Assembly: GCF_026891935.1 (NCBI RefSeq) | Contig: NZ_JAPTGC010000007.1 | Coordinates: forward strand, 62,001-126,000 | DNA length: 64,000 nt | Direction: 5' to 3' | Source: Methanocorpusculum vombati | GTDB lineage: Archaea > Halobacteriota > Methanomicrobia > Methanomicrobiales > Methanocorpusculaceae | Part shown: positions 34,699 through 43,867 of the stretch, piece after piece | How the letters are laid out: each line of letters opens with the position of its first letter | Position numbering within the stretch: position 1 is the first letter of the stretch | Position numbers and translations under genes: made by a program | Notes under the pieces: model-generated | Database searches by the model: none | What the model saw: only the letters and a program-made list of their open reading frames with translations | Told to the model about the DNA's origin: nothing

Positions 34699-35796
34699 AT
34701 GGATGCAAAGACCTTTTTGTGCTGCATTGAGGCAATAAAAAGCAGCGATATTGCGGTGCAGGAGGAAGCGGCAAATGCAGTTGCGGCATTGATGGACAGC
34801 TGCTGGCTGCCGCAGATTTTGCATCATCTCAATGATCCAAGTCCTCTTGTCCGAAGAGTAATGCTCTGGACCCTGCGAAACTATGCCGGGCAGATTGCGT
34901 ATCCGCAGTTTCTTGCATATCTCCATGATCCTGATATGGCAGTGCGCGAGGCGGCGCTTCTTTTGTTTATGGAAGGGGGAAGCCCTGCATGCGATGCACT
35001 TGTTGCGGCGGCAGTTTCTTCTGAGGAGGAGGAAATCCGGTTTTCTGCGGTTCAGGCCCTCGGACAGTTCCGGACTCCTGAGGCGCTCGTTCCCCTGATG
35101 CATGCGGCAGGTGCAAAAAACCCTGATATCCGCGAGGTTGCAGTTTTATCCCTCGGCGTGTATGCGGATGCATGCGTGATTCCGCAGCTTCTTGCAGCAC
35201 TGGCGGACGACCCGCAGATTCGTCTTGCAGCGCTTGAAGGTCTCCGGGGAAGGGAACTGTCTCCTGAGGATCTGGTACAGGTTTCGGGATGCCTCTCTGA
35301 TGCCGAGTTTCCGGAGATCCGTGCAGCGGCGGTTGCTGTACTCGGCCCTCTGGTCCCTGAGGAGTCTGCTGAGGATGCAAGTCCCCAGGTCCGCCGTGCA
35401 GTTGCATCCGTAACCGCGTCCCAGGCCCTTTTGGTACAACTGTGTACAGATACCGATGCATCAGTCCGGATGGCCGCCGCAGAAGCTGTCGGCAAACAGG
35501 GGTATATGATGGAGGATGTGCTTCTGCCGCTCTTATCCGATGCCGTTCCCGGCGTGCGGCGTGCAGCGGTGACCGCTCTTGCATCATCCCGGCGGCCCGA
35601 TGTGGTTACGGCACTGATCGCCTGTCTGCATGATCCAAAACCAGGAATTCAGGCAGCTGCAGCAACCGCCCTTGGCGAGATCGGCGGCGATGACGTGATC
35701 GCCGCACTCACCGAGGCATCAAAGAGCGGGAACGCGATTCTCCGCGGAATTATGAAGAACGCGCTGAACGCAGCCCTGAAAAAAAATAAAAAATAG
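34699..35796 (+). CDS. HEAT-repeat protein
   Basis: The 365-residue protein is an array of about ten to eleven HEAT/PBS-lyase-like repeats, seen in the recurring pattern 'VRRAVLWALRN...', 'VREAALLLF', 'IRFSAVQALGQF', 'IREVAVLSLGVYAD', 'VRMAAAEAVGKQG' and 'VRRAAVTALASS'. Such proteins are protein-binding scaffolds. It follows the parvulin gene by 18 bases on the same strand, suggesting co-expression with a folding catalyst. No enzyme domain is visible. Confidence 0.85.
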   Translation: MDAKTFLCCIEAIKSSDIAVQEEAANAVAALMDSCWLPQILHHLNDPSPLVRRVMLWTLRNYAGQIAYPQFLAYLHDPDMAVREAALLLFMEGGSPACDALVAAAVSSEEEEIRFSAVQALGQFRTPEALVPLMHAAGAKNPDIREVAVLSLGVYADACVIPQLLAALADDPQIRLAALEGLRGRELSPEDLVQVSGCLSDAEFPEIRAAAVAVLGPLVPEESAEDASPQVRRAVASVTASQALLVQLCTDTDASVRMAAAEAVGKQGYMMEDVLLPLLSDAVPGVRRAAVTALASSRRPDVVTALIACLHDPKPGIQAAAATALGEIGGDDVIAALTEASKSGNAILRGIMKNALNAALKKNKK

Positions 35797-35818
35797 AGAA
35801 TTTCTTTCAATCCCTTTT

Positions 35819-36466
35819 TTACTCTTCCTTGTAGGCGCCGTGACGGCGTGCAAGGTAGAGAATTCTCTGCAGAGCCGAAAGGTTGGTGCAGACAGCAATG
35901 AGAAGTACGGCGATCCAGATCTGGCTGACGAGGCCGAAGAGGATGAGACAGAGAATGGTCTCGGGTCTGCCGAAGAACCCGATTCCTTCCAGAGGATCAC
36001 TGATCTTCCCGTCCTCTTTTTTGGTGTAACCGATTTCTGCGTAGGTTACCGGTTTGATGAAGGTGTTCATCAGCGAACCGATAATGGCAAGGCCGACGAT
36101 TGCGGTATCAACCCAGGACGGAACGGTGAGGAACTGGGAGATGACGGCAGTTCCGGAAAGACCGATTCCCAGAAGGACCAGTCCGTCCACGTATTTGTCG
36201 ATGATCCAGTCAAGTACCGCACCGAAATCACTCTTGCGGTTGGTTTTCCGGGCCACATTTCCATCGACGAGGTCCAGTACGGCGGAGACCGCAAGCAGGA
36301 TACTGCCGAGGAGGAACAGATGCTGCATATAACATACAGCGCAGGCAATGCCGAAAACGAGGGAAAGTATTGTTATCTGGTTTGGTTTAAGTCCAATCCG
36401 GACGAAGGCATTGCCGATTGGATCAATGCAGCCAATCAGCCGGGGACGAAGAGCGGTAATATTCAT
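35819..36466 (-). CDS. CDP-alcohol phosphatidyltransferase (archaetidylinositol-phosphate synthase-like)
   Basis: The 215-residue membrane enzyme has the CDP-alcohol motif DxxDGxxAR...GxxxDxxxD in 'DLVDGNVARKTNRKSDFGAVLDWIID' (about 64-90) and several membrane helices. In methanogens enzymes of this group attach inositol phosphate, serine or glycerol heads to archaetidic acid. The short N-terminus 'RPRLIGCIDPIGNAFVRIGLKPNQIT' matches the archaetidylinositol-phosphate branch, but the polar substrate is inferred. It is convergent with the HEAT gene and divergent from the reductase gene. Confidence 0.8.
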   Translation of the reverse strand: MNITALRPRLIGCIDPIGNAFVRIGLKPNQITILSLVFGIACAVCYMQHLFLLGSILLAVSAVLDLVDGNVARKTNRKSDFGAVLDWIIDKYVDGLVLLGIGLSGTAVISQFLTVPSWVDTAIVGLAIIGSLMNTFIKPVTYAEIGYTKKEDGKISDPLEGIGFFGRPETILCLILFGLVSQIWIAVLLIAVCTNLSALQRILYLARRHGAYKEE

Positions 36467-36582
36467 GGTAACCTGACTGCATCAGATGCCGGGAAAGCAT
36501 GGGATGATACATTTTTGGACGGGATTTCCATACCAAATATTCTTTAGCTTTTATTCCTATATGAATCAAGAGGAAATACTTC

Positions 36583-37260
36583 ATGAATACGATACTGCAT
36601 AAACCCCATGTGCTGATGATCTCGGAGATTACGGCGGATGGGAAACTTACCCTGAAACGCGGTGCTTCCAGCAAGATTCTGATGAAGCATATGTCGCATG
36701 AAGCAGAAATTCTGCTGCATGAGACGCGTGCGGCCTATGATGCGATTATGGTCGGATCATCCACGATTAAGATTGACAACTCGTTTCTGACCGTGCGCAT
36801 GGTCCCGGGGAAAAGTCCTCTGCGGGTGATCCCCTCAGGTCTGGCGGATATTCCGCTGGATGCGAATGTGCTGGACACCTCAGCCGTGCCGACGGTTGTC
36901 GCCGTGTCTGCTGCGGCTCCGGCGGATCGGGTTGCGGCGCTTCGGGAGAAGGGCGTGTCCGTCGTTGTCGCAGGAGAGGAGAAGGTGGACCTTCCTGTCC
37001 TGATGGATATATTGTACCGGGAATTTTCGGTACGGAACCTGATTATTGAGGGCGGCCCTACCCTGAACTGGCACATGCTGCATCACCATCTGGTGGACGA
37101 GATACGATTAATTCATCTGCCGTTTATTGTGGGCGGGAATGACACGCCGTCACTGGTCGGCGGGATGCACATCGATTCAGAGGATCAGATGATCCGGCTT
37201 GAACTTTCCGGGACACGGATGGTTGGAACAAATCTGGTTACCGAGTACCGGGTACTCTAA
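36583..37260 (+). CDS. arfC: 2,5-diamino-6-ribosylamino-pyrimidinone 5'-phosphate reductase
   Basis: The 225-residue RibD-C-like reductase acts early in archaeal riboflavin (and F420/FO) synthesis. It has 'PHVLMISEITADGKLT', 'YDAIMVGSSTIKIDNSFLTVR', 'PLRVIPSGLADIP' and 'NLIIEGGPTLNWHMLHHHLVDEIRL', the substrate and NADPH-binding motifs of the MJ0671-type enzyme. Full length with no fused deaminase domain. The 116-base gap before it is shared with the divergent phosphatidyltransferase. Confidence 0.9.
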   Translation: MNTILHKPHVLMISEITADGKLTLKRGASSKILMKHMSHEAEILLHETRAAYDAIMVGSSTIKIDNSFLTVRMVPGKSPLRVIPSGLADIPLDANVLDTSAVPTVVAVSAAAPADRVAALREKGVSVVVAGEEKVDLPVLMDILYREFSVRNLIIEGGPTLNWHMLHHHLVDEIRLIHLPFIVGGNDTPSLVGGMHIDSEDQMIRLELSGTRMVGTNLVTEYRVL

Positions 37261-37293
37261 ACATACATCTCCGTTTTTTTCCTTCACGTACGG

Positions 37294-37770
37294 TTACTTA
37301 TGATACGGCTCTCCGCGCAGAATCCGGAAACCCCGGTAAATCTGTTCAAATAAAATCAGCCGGATCATCGTATGTGTAAAGGTCAGCCGGGAAAACGATA
37401 CCTTCCGATCCGCAGCCGCAAGAACCGCCGGCCCCAGGCCGAGCGGTCCTCCGATAATAAAACATATGTTCTTCCCTGAAAGTTCTGCCTCTCCCAGCTG
37501 TGCTGCTATCTCCTCGCTTGCGATCAGCGGCGCACGGGGGTCCAGCGCAATCGTCAGAAATCCGGGCTTCACTCCGGCAAGGATCTTTTCGCCTTCCCGT
37601 TCCTTCACCTGCATTTCTGCGGAAGGTGATGCACTTTCCGGCACCTTCACTTCTGCAAGTTCCGTCACAAAAACAGTGGTATAGGGTCTCAGCCGCTTTG
37701 CAAACTCGGCGATTCCCTCATTCAGATAGCTGTCCTTAATCCTGCCGACACACAGGACCTGAATCTGCAT
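37294..37770 (-). CDS. rlmH: 23S rRNA (pseudouridine-1915-N3) methyltransferase RlmH
   Basis: The 158-residue SPOUT methyltransferase has 'QVLCVGRIKDSYLNEGIAEFAKRL', 'ICFIIGGPLGLGPAV' (SAM-binding trefoil knot) and the diagnostic C-terminus 'LTFTHTMIRLILFEQIYRGFRILRGEPYHK'. It modifies helix 69 of the large ribosomal subunit. The gene begins at the base after the stop of the large TPR gene, so translation is likely coupled. RlmH is less common in archaea than in bacteria, which suggests past transfer. Confidence 0.95.
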   Translation of the reverse strand: MQIQVLCVGRIKDSYLNEGIAEFAKRLRPYTTVFVTELAEVKVPESASPSAEMQVKEREGEKILAGVKPGFLTIALDPRAPLIASEEIAAQLGEAELSGKNICFIIGGPLGLGPAVLAAADRKVSFSRLTFTHTMIRLILFEQIYRGFRILRGEPYHK

Positions 37771-40700
37771 TCAGGCTTCCCCGTCCGTGTCCGTGCCCTT
37801 GTCCGCTTCGAACTCCATCACTTTGGTGAAGCATGCAACCGCCTCGCGGAGATGACCGGCCGCTTCAAGTGCGCGTCCCTTCAGATGCCAGGCCGGCGCG
37901 TGATCCGGATGATTTTCCAGAATCTTTTCTACAGCGGTAACCGCAAGATCGAACCTGCTCTGCTGCAGGCAGATCAGACCGCGGCAGTAGAACAGATCCG
38001 AATCAGCTGCACCCGCACGTTCCGCTTTTTCCAGCTGTGCAAGCGCTTCCGCAGGCCGGCCGCACAGCATCTGCATGAATGCAAGACCTGACAGCAGATA
38101 CGGATTCTTCGGATCAACCAGAAGGGCCGATTCAAACGCCTCAGCCGAGGACGGAATGTTCCCGACCTTTACCAGCATCATTGCTTTTTGCAGGTGTGCA
38201 AGGCTGTTCTTCGGGTACAGTCCGATCAGTTTATCGTAGCACTTCGCAGACTCCAGATACTTCCCTGCGCGGCCGAACAGATCCGCAACCGCAAACAGTG
38301 CCGCCGTATTGTCCGCATTGTCTGCGACCAGCCGTGAAAACTCCTCAATCGCCTCATCGGTCCGGCCTGCATTTGCCAGAGCCGATGCATACGAGTAGCG
38401 TGCGGAATCATCGCCCGGTCGTTCATCCAGCAGATCCGAGTACGCCGCCGCTGCTTCGTCATACCGCCCGAGATACCACAGGGTCTCCGCGCGCTGACGG
38501 GTCGTCACCAGATCTTTTTCATTCTCCGCAAGCAGCATGTCGTATCCCGCAAGCGCCTCTTCGTAGTTCCCCTGAATCAGATAGATTGCCGAGAGTTTGC
38601 GAATCACATCACTGCTGGATGCACCGCTCTGCAGGTACCGGCCATACACCTCAAGCGCTTCATCGTACTTCTGCATCTGTTCAAGAACACCGGCAAGATC
38701 CAGCAGTGCCTTCGTGTCCGCCTCGTCTGCTTCGGTCAGTTTCCGCAGAACATCTTCGGCCTCCGGGAGTTTGCCGAGTGCGGTAAGGGCTGCTGCCTTG
38801 TCGCGCAGCGCTTTGGTGTTCGCGGGTTCCAGTTCGAGAACTTTGTCCATGCCGATTGATGCTTCGCGGAAGTCGCCGCTGATCAGATGCAGATGACCGA
38901 TACCAAACCACACATGGGCATTCTCCGGCATCTGTTTTGCAACGCGGGAGTAGTACTCCGCCGCTTCATCATACCGGCCAAGCGTCGTACAGATATCCCC
39001 GCCGAGGGTCAGAAGGTCCGGACTTCCCTCCGAATCCTTCAGCGCGAGGGCAACTGCGTCGGCTGCTTCTTCGTTTCTGCCAAGGGCTACACAGAGTTTT
39101 GCCACCTGCACGGCGACTCCCGGAATTTCCGGATACTCGCGCAGAACTCCCGAGTAGGTTGCAACCGCCGCCTCAGCGTTGCCGCCCTCCGCCTGTACCC
39201 GCGCAAGCGCGATCAGAATGCCGGGATGGCCGGGCAGAAGCTGTTCGGCGGCGATAAGGGCTTCACCTGCCTGTGCATACATTCCCAGCATCTCCTGACA
39301 TTTTGCAACCCCCACATGCGCCGCAGGTGTTCCCGGGGACACCGCTGCCGCACGCTCGTAGTATGCAAGTGCGTCGGCATACTGTCCGTTCCGGAACAGC
39401 ACGTCCGCCGATCCGAAGATGAGCGACAGATCGTCGGGCATCGTTTCCAGCAGATGGGCATACGCGGTTGCTGCTGCTTCGTACTTCCCGATGCCGGCCC
39501 ATGCATCCGCCACTCCGAAGAATGCAGGGTTGTTATCCGGAGCAGTCCGGATAATTTCCTCCCATGCATCGGCCGCTTCCTTGTAGCGGCCGATGCGCAT
39601 CATTGAGGATGCATACAGTTCATGCGCGGCAAGTGATTCGGGGTCTTTTGCAATTACGCGGGCGGCGACATCTGCTGCCTGCTGATAGCTGGACTGTGCT
39701 GCAAGACACTTTCCGTGCAGAAGCTGTAAATCCAGCCGGTCGGGTGCTGCATCCAGTGCACGCACTGCCGTCTTGTCCGCCTCCGCATACCGTCCGAGTG
39801 CGGACAGGGCAAAGCTCTGCATTGAGGCAAGGCCGACATTGACCGCACCGATCTCGGGTTTGGTCATTGCAGCTGCCCCTACCGGCGCAGGGTTGTTGAA
39901 CAGCTGCATGTCGTCGTCCTCTTCGGCAAACCACTTCATCTTTGACGGAGCCCGGCCTCCGTCTCCGCCGAGTCTGCCCATCCGGGTAAAACTGTCGATA
40001 GCTTCTTTGTATCTGCCTGACAGATACTCGGCGCATCCTTTCATGTACCAGACCGAGGTGTTTGACTGGTTCAGATGAATCATCTCAAGGAACGCTTCGG
40101 ATGCACGTTTCATGTTGCCTGACAGGAAGGAAACAATGCCCAGCAGATACCACAGTTCCGCATTTGCATATCCGCGTGCAAGCACTTTTTCCAGCTGTAC
40201 TGCGGATTCCTTTTCGTTTCCGTCCCAGTAGAGACAAAGCGCACGGCGCACGGTTACGGTAATGTCGGTGTCTGCGGAGTACTGCTGCACCATTCCGTAG
40301 GATGCTGCGGCATCTTTGTAGCTGCCCATGCTTTCTTCCAGCCGGGCGCGGCGGTACCAGCCGGCGGGGTCGTCTTCGGCAAGTCCGGTATATCGGGAAA
40401 GGGCACCGTCGCGGTCGTTCAGCATTTCACAGCAGAACGCGGCAGATGACAAAAACATGCCGCGGTCATCAAAGGCTGTTGCGGCAAGCTGATCGAACAT
40501 GTCTTTTGCCCCGGCAAAGTTTCCGGACCGCATGGTCAGTTCTGCCAGCCGCATCCGCAGGTGCTTGTCATCGGGACGAAGATTCGTCAGATGACTGCAT
40601 ACCGCGGCAGCATCCGCGTACCGGCCGATGCGTTCTAGCCACTCGCACTTCAGTTCCTGCAGATAGGGTTCACCGTCGCCGAGCGTTACATGACTGATGG

Positions 40701-41010
40701 CTGCGACCGCTTCCTCAAATCTGCGGGCGTCGGCAAGAAGTGTTGCGAGGGTGATCCATGCATCCGTATTCTGCGGGTCGAGTTCGGTCGCTTTGGTAAG
40801 CGAACGTGCTGCTTGTTCATGCTGACCGGAACGGTTCTGGGATACCCCGAGCCTGTACCACAGGGAGCTGTTCTGAGGTTCATGCTCTACGGCACGGGCA
40901 AAACTCTTTGCTGCGTCTTCGTAAAGTCCTTTCTCAAATGACAGCTCGCCGCGGGGAGTCCACGGGTTCTGCCTATCATTTTTACCAAACAGACCGCCGA
41001 TATCAACCAT
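37771..41010 (-). CDS. Very large TPR-repeat protein
   Basis: The 1079-residue protein is almost entirely tetratricopeptide repeats, probably around thirty, each with the W-LG-Y-A-P pattern, for example 'LWYRLGVSQNRSGQHEQAARSLTKATELDPQ' split across units. A short non-repeat N-terminus 'MVDIGGLFGKNDRQNPW' and a non-TPR linker near 350-385 ('GGRAPSKMKWFAEEDDDMQLF') interrupt it. No signal peptide or membrane segment is seen. TPR arrays are scaffolds; the partner is unknown. It is followed without a gap by rlmH. Confidence 0.88.
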   Translation of the reverse strand: MVDIGGLFGKNDRQNPWTPRGELSFEKGLYEDAAKSFARAVEHEPQNSSLWYRLGVSQNRSGQHEQAARSLTKATELDPQNTDAWITLATLLADARRFEEAVAAISHVTLGDGEPYLQELKCEWLERIGRYADAAAVCSHLTNLRPDDKHLRMRLAELTMRSGNFAGAKDMFDQLAATAFDDRGMFLSSAAFCCEMLNDRDGALSRYTGLAEDDPAGWYRRARLEESMGSYKDAAASYGMVQQYSADTDITVTVRRALCLYWDGNEKESAVQLEKVLARGYANAELWYLLGIVSFLSGNMKRASEAFLEMIHLNQSNTSVWYMKGCAEYLSGRYKEAIDSFTRMGRLGGDGGRAPSKMKWFAEEDDDMQLFNNPAPVGAAAMTKPEIGAVNVGLASMQSFALSALGRYAEADKTAVRALDAAPDRLDLQLLHGKCLAAQSSYQQAADVAARVIAKDPESLAAHELYASSMMRIGRYKEAADAWEEIIRTAPDNNPAFFGVADAWAGIGKYEAAATAYAHLLETMPDDLSLIFGSADVLFRNGQYADALAYYERAAAVSPGTPAAHVGVAKCQEMLGMYAQAGEALIAAEQLLPGHPGILIALARVQAEGGNAEAAVATYSGVLREYPEIPGVAVQVAKLCVALGRNEEAADAVALALKDSEGSPDLLTLGGDICTTLGRYDEAAEYYSRVAKQMPENAHVWFGIGHLHLISGDFREASIGMDKVLELEPANTKALRDKAAALTALGKLPEAEDVLRKLTEADEADTKALLDLAGVLEQMQKYDEALEVYGRYLQSGASSSDVIRKLSAIYLIQGNYEEALAGYDMLLAENEKDLVTTRQRAETLWYLGRYDEAAAAYSDLLDERPGDDSARYSYASALANAGRTDEAIEEFSRLVADNADNTAALFAVADLFGRAGKYLESAKCYDKLIGLYPKNSLAHLQKAMMLVKVGNIPSSAEAFESALLVDPKNPYLLSGLAFMQMLCGRPAEALAQLEKAERAGAADSDLFYCRGLICLQQSRFDLAVTAVEKILENHPDHAPAWHLKGRALEAAGHLREAVACFTKVMEFEADKGTDTDGEA

Positions 41011-41143
41011 ATACGTATATCCTCAAGAGTAGTGCTGTACTTGTTTGATCCCTCTACTATACCATGTTTCTGCAAAAACTTTCCTCCTGCGCATGCCGAA
41101 TCCCTATATTAGAAATAGGCGGGGCGGGTAATAGATTATACTT

Positions 41144-42058
41144 ATGGAATATAGTGGCTCAACGCCGGCACAGGATCTTCCCTATGATCCTGAGACCCTC
41201 CGGCGCATCAATGAACATCCCTGCTACAGTCCGGAGGCGCGGCACTCCTTCGGCCGCTGTCATGTTGCGGTTGCTCCCAAATGCAATATCCAGTGTAATT
41301 ACTGTGTCCGTGACTTTGATTGTGTCAATGAGTCACGGCCGGGCGTTACCAGTATGGTGCTTCAGCCGGGAGAGGCGCTGGAGCGCATCGATGAGGTCGT
41401 TGCAAAGATGAAGCACATCAAGGTTGTCGGTATTGCAGGTCCGGGCGATCCGCTTGCAAATCCCGAGACCTTTGAGACGCTCCGTCTGGTTCATGAGAGG
41501 TATCCGGATACGATTCTCTGTATCAGTACGAACGGTCTTCTTCTGCCGGACAAGATTGATGAGCTGGAAAAATACGGTGTGCGCAACATCACGGTGACGC
41601 TGAATGCGATTGATCCTGCAATCGGTGAAAAAATTTACACCTTCGTTGAGTATGGCGGGAAAAAGTATCACGGTCGTGAGGCGGCAGAGCTTCTGCTTTC
41701 CCATCAGCTTGCGGGAATTGAGGAGGCGGTTCGGAGAAAGATGCTGGTAAAGATCAACACCGTGTATATACCCGGAGTAAATGATGCCCATATCCCGGAG
41801 ATTGCCAAGAAGGTTGGGGCAATGGGTGTGTTCAACTTCAACATCATTCCCTTAATTCCCCAGTACAAGTTTAAGGATATACTTCCGCCAACACCTGCGG
41901 AGAAAGCGCATATGCATGAGCTTTGTGCCCCGTATGTCCGCCAGATGCGTCACTGTCAGCGCTGCCGTGCGGATGCGGTCGGGCTGCTCGGCAAGGATGT
42001 GCAGAATGAGTTCGGCTGCTGCGGGAAGGGCGACGGTTCCGGAACGGGTTGTCGGTAA
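41144..42058 (+). CDS. nifB: NifB-type radical SAM protein
   Basis: The 304-residue protein has the NifB N-terminal 'HPCYSPEARHSFGRCHVAVAP', the radical SAM triad in 'KCNIQCNYCVRDFDC' (Cys47, 51, 54), 'VVGIAGPGDPLANPETF', and the C-terminal 'HCQRCRADAVGLLGKD'. NifB builds the 8Fe-9S-C core of nitrogenase cofactor. No nifH, D, K or E is in the window, and NifB homologues occur in methanogens that do not fix nitrogen, so diazotrophy must not be assumed. The tail is Cys/Gly-rich. Confidence 0.9.
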   Translation: MEYSGSTPAQDLPYDPETLRRINEHPCYSPEARHSFGRCHVAVAPKCNIQCNYCVRDFDCVNESRPGVTSMVLQPGEALERIDEVVAKMKHIKVVGIAGPGDPLANPETFETLRLVHERYPDTILCISTNGLLLPDKIDELEKYGVRNITVTLNAIDPAIGEKIYTFVEYGGKKYHGREAAELLLSHQLAGIEEAVRRKMLVKINTVYIPGVNDAHIPEIAKKVGAMGVFNFNIIPLIPQYKFKDILPPTPAEKAHMHELCAPYVRQMRHCQRCRADAVGLLGKDVQNEFGCCGKGDGSGTGCR

Positions 42059-42128
42059 TCCTCATTTCTTTTTTGCGGGTTTCCTGACTGCATCACATCC
42101 CGGAGAGAATCTTTTTACGGACGCAACA

Positions 42129-42143
42129 CTTACAATATGTAAG
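42129..42143 (+). promoter_or_regulatory. Palindromic operator before the winged-helix regulator
   Basis: CTTACA (42129-42134) and TGTAAG (42138-42143) form a perfect inverted repeat around ATA, only 7 bases before the regulator start. It overlaps the expected initiation region, a typical autoregulatory position. Binding by the adjacent protein is inferred. Confidence 0.5.
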
Positions 42144-42150
42144 CTGCACT

Positions 42151-42834
42151 ATGATGGATCAGGACGCAATAGCTCATCTACTGGATATTCTCGGGAACCG
42201 GAACAGACGAAGGATACTTGATCTTCTCCGCCAGAAGCCGTGCTTTGTAACGGAGATATCCGAGCGTCTGGTGATCAACCCGAAAGCGGTTATTGAGCAC
42301 CTGGCAATCATGCAGAAAGAGGATGTTATTTCCTTTTATCAGGATGAAAAGCGGCGAAAATACTATTATCTGGTGCAGGATTTTGAACTTTCGGTGCAGA
42401 TGACAAAGCCCGAACAGCCGCCGCAGAGTGTTGTTCTGGCGCCCGTGCCGGAAAGTACGGAGTCGTCTGCTCCCCCGCTGACCGATAAAATACTCATGAT
42501 ACGTCGTCTCTTGGACTCCCGTGAGAAGCTGATCGAAAATCTGGAAGCGGTGGAAAAGGATATCGATGAGATGATGAATGATGTCATTGTCAGCGGCAGG
42601 AGTGTGTTCCAGAACAGTGTGGAGTCGGAGATTCTTCTTGCCCTCATTTACTCGCCGCTGACACCGATAGAGCTTTCCGATACCATCGGTCACCCGATCC
42701 CCGAGGTGACCGGGTCCCTGCGTACACTCGCCACCAAGGGATATGTGGAGTCGGAGGGCGGCCGTTACCGAATCAAGGGGACGCAAAAGGCTGTTGCACT
42801 TGCCGCCGGTCCGGTTCTTCCGATGCGAATCTGA
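42151..42834 (+). CDS. ArsR-like transcription regulator with two winged-helix domains
   Basis: The 227-residue protein has an N-terminal ArsR-type helix-turn-helix ('LLDILGNRNRRRILDLLRQKPCFVTEISERLVINPKAVIEHLAIMQKEDVI' as its span). A linker with a helix 'LLDSREKLIENLEAVEKDIDEMM' follows, then a second C-terminal winged helix ('ALIYSPLTPIELSDTIGHPIPEVTGSLRTLATKGYVE'). No metal-binding cysteine pair is evident. Two adjacent ATGs (42151, 42154) are possible starts. A palindrome just upstream may be its own operator. Its target may include nifB, but this is only proximity. Confidence 0.82.
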   Translation: MMDQDAIAHLLDILGNRNRRRILDLLRQKPCFVTEISERLVINPKAVIEHLAIMQKEDVISFYQDEKRRKYYYLVQDFELSVQMTKPEQPPQSVVLAPVPESTESSAPPLTDKILMIRRLLDSREKLIENLEAVEKDIDEMMNDVIVSGRSVFQNSVESEILLALIYSPLTPIELSDTIGHPIPEVTGSLRTLATKGYVESEGGRYRIKGTQKAVALAAGPVLPMRI

Positions 42835-42845
42835 TGGGGCGCTGC

Positions 42846-42896
42846 ATTTTTTTGTTCCTGATACGGGAATTTCAGGCATCCCGATGAATTCGGGAT
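42846..42896 (+). terminator. T-run and hairpin after the regulator gene
   Basis: A run of seven T at 42847-42853 follows the stop, and ATCCCGA (42878-42884) pairs with TCGGGAT (42890-42896). The T-run alone is a plausible archaeal terminator; the hairpin may belong to either convergent transcript. Confidence 0.4.
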
Positions 42897-42999
42897 TGGC
42901 AATTCATTTTCATACCAAAAAAGATTCCGGAAAAAGTTGTACTTTACTCTATGATGCTGCGAAATCCTTTCGTGACATCCTGCTCCCGAAAAAAGAAAA

Positions 43000-43671
43000 T
43001 TATCTTTTTCCGCCGACGATCACAACCGTTTTTGCGGTCATCGCGGCAAAAATACCATTGCCCAGAACACCCGGGATGCGGTTGATTGCTGCTTCAAGAC
43101 CAGCGGGATCGGCAATTGCCCCGAACGCACAATCAACCACATAGTTGCCGTTATCGGAGATAACCGGGCCGTCCTTCTTTACTCCTTCCCGCATCACCGG
43201 CTCGCCTCCGAGTTCCCGGAGTTTTTTTGCTACACTGCCGTAGGCAAAGGGGAGAACTTCAATGGGGACAGCTGCATCCAGACCCGTAACCTCTTTACCG
43301 GAATCGATCACGACGACAAACTGCTTTGCCGCATCTGCCACAACCTTCTCCCGCAGATGTGCCGCACCGCGGCCCTTGATCATCTGTTTTTTGGGATCAA
43401 CCTGATCCGCACCGTCAATCGCAAGATCAAGCACCGGATGCAGGGTCAGCGTTGTAAGCGGAATCCCGTATTCCTCTGCACGCATCGCCGTCTGGTTTGA
43501 AGTGGGGACACCAAGAATGCGGAGACCTTCCGTTTTTATCCGCTCGCCCAGCCGCTCCATTGCAAAAAACACGGTTGAACCGGTTCCCAGACCGACGATC
43601 ATCCCGTCTTCTACCATATTTGCCGCACGGATGCCGGCATCCTTCTTCGCTGCAACAACAGGATCACTCAT
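43000..43671 (-). CDS. rpiA: Ribose-5-phosphate isomerase A
   Basis: The 223-residue enzyme interconverts ribulose- and ribose-5-phosphate. 'VGLGTGSTVFFAMERLGERI', 'AIDGADQVDP', 'IKGRGAAHLREKVVADAAK' and 'DNGNYVVDC' are the canonical RpiA active-site segments. An upstream Met at 43758 is possible. The start at 43671 is preferred because conserved sequence begins there and a CTTATATG TATA element lies about 28 bases before it, giving a leaderless transcript. Confidence 0.95.
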   Translation of the reverse strand: MSDPVVAAKKDAGIRAANMVEDGMIVGLGTGSTVFFAMERLGERIKTEGLRILGVPTSNQTAMRAEEYGIPLTTLTLHPVLDLAIDGADQVDPKKQMIKGRGAAHLREKVVADAAKQFVVVIDSGKEVTGLDAAVPIEVLPFAYGSVAKKLRELGGEPVMREGVKKDGPVISDNGNYVVDCAFGAIADPAGLEAAINRIPGVLGNGIFAAMTAKTVVIVGGKR

Positions 43672-43867
43672 ACCAGACTCGTATGCGGCCTTCGCATATA
43701 AGTACTTGGTGAGGGCGGGAGGTGCATCCTTTATTCCTGAACATCCCCCGGGTCGCATGGATCGCCCTGCAAATCGCAGGTATCAGGACGTTATGGACAA
43801 CGTCAGGGATAAGAACAATGGCTGTTTCCAACATTTTTTATCCGAGTCACTCGTAACACTCTACATT

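Noticed and set aside
41144-42058. Evidence for nitrogen fixation
   Set aside because: NifB alone is not enough; no nitrogenase structural gene is in the window.
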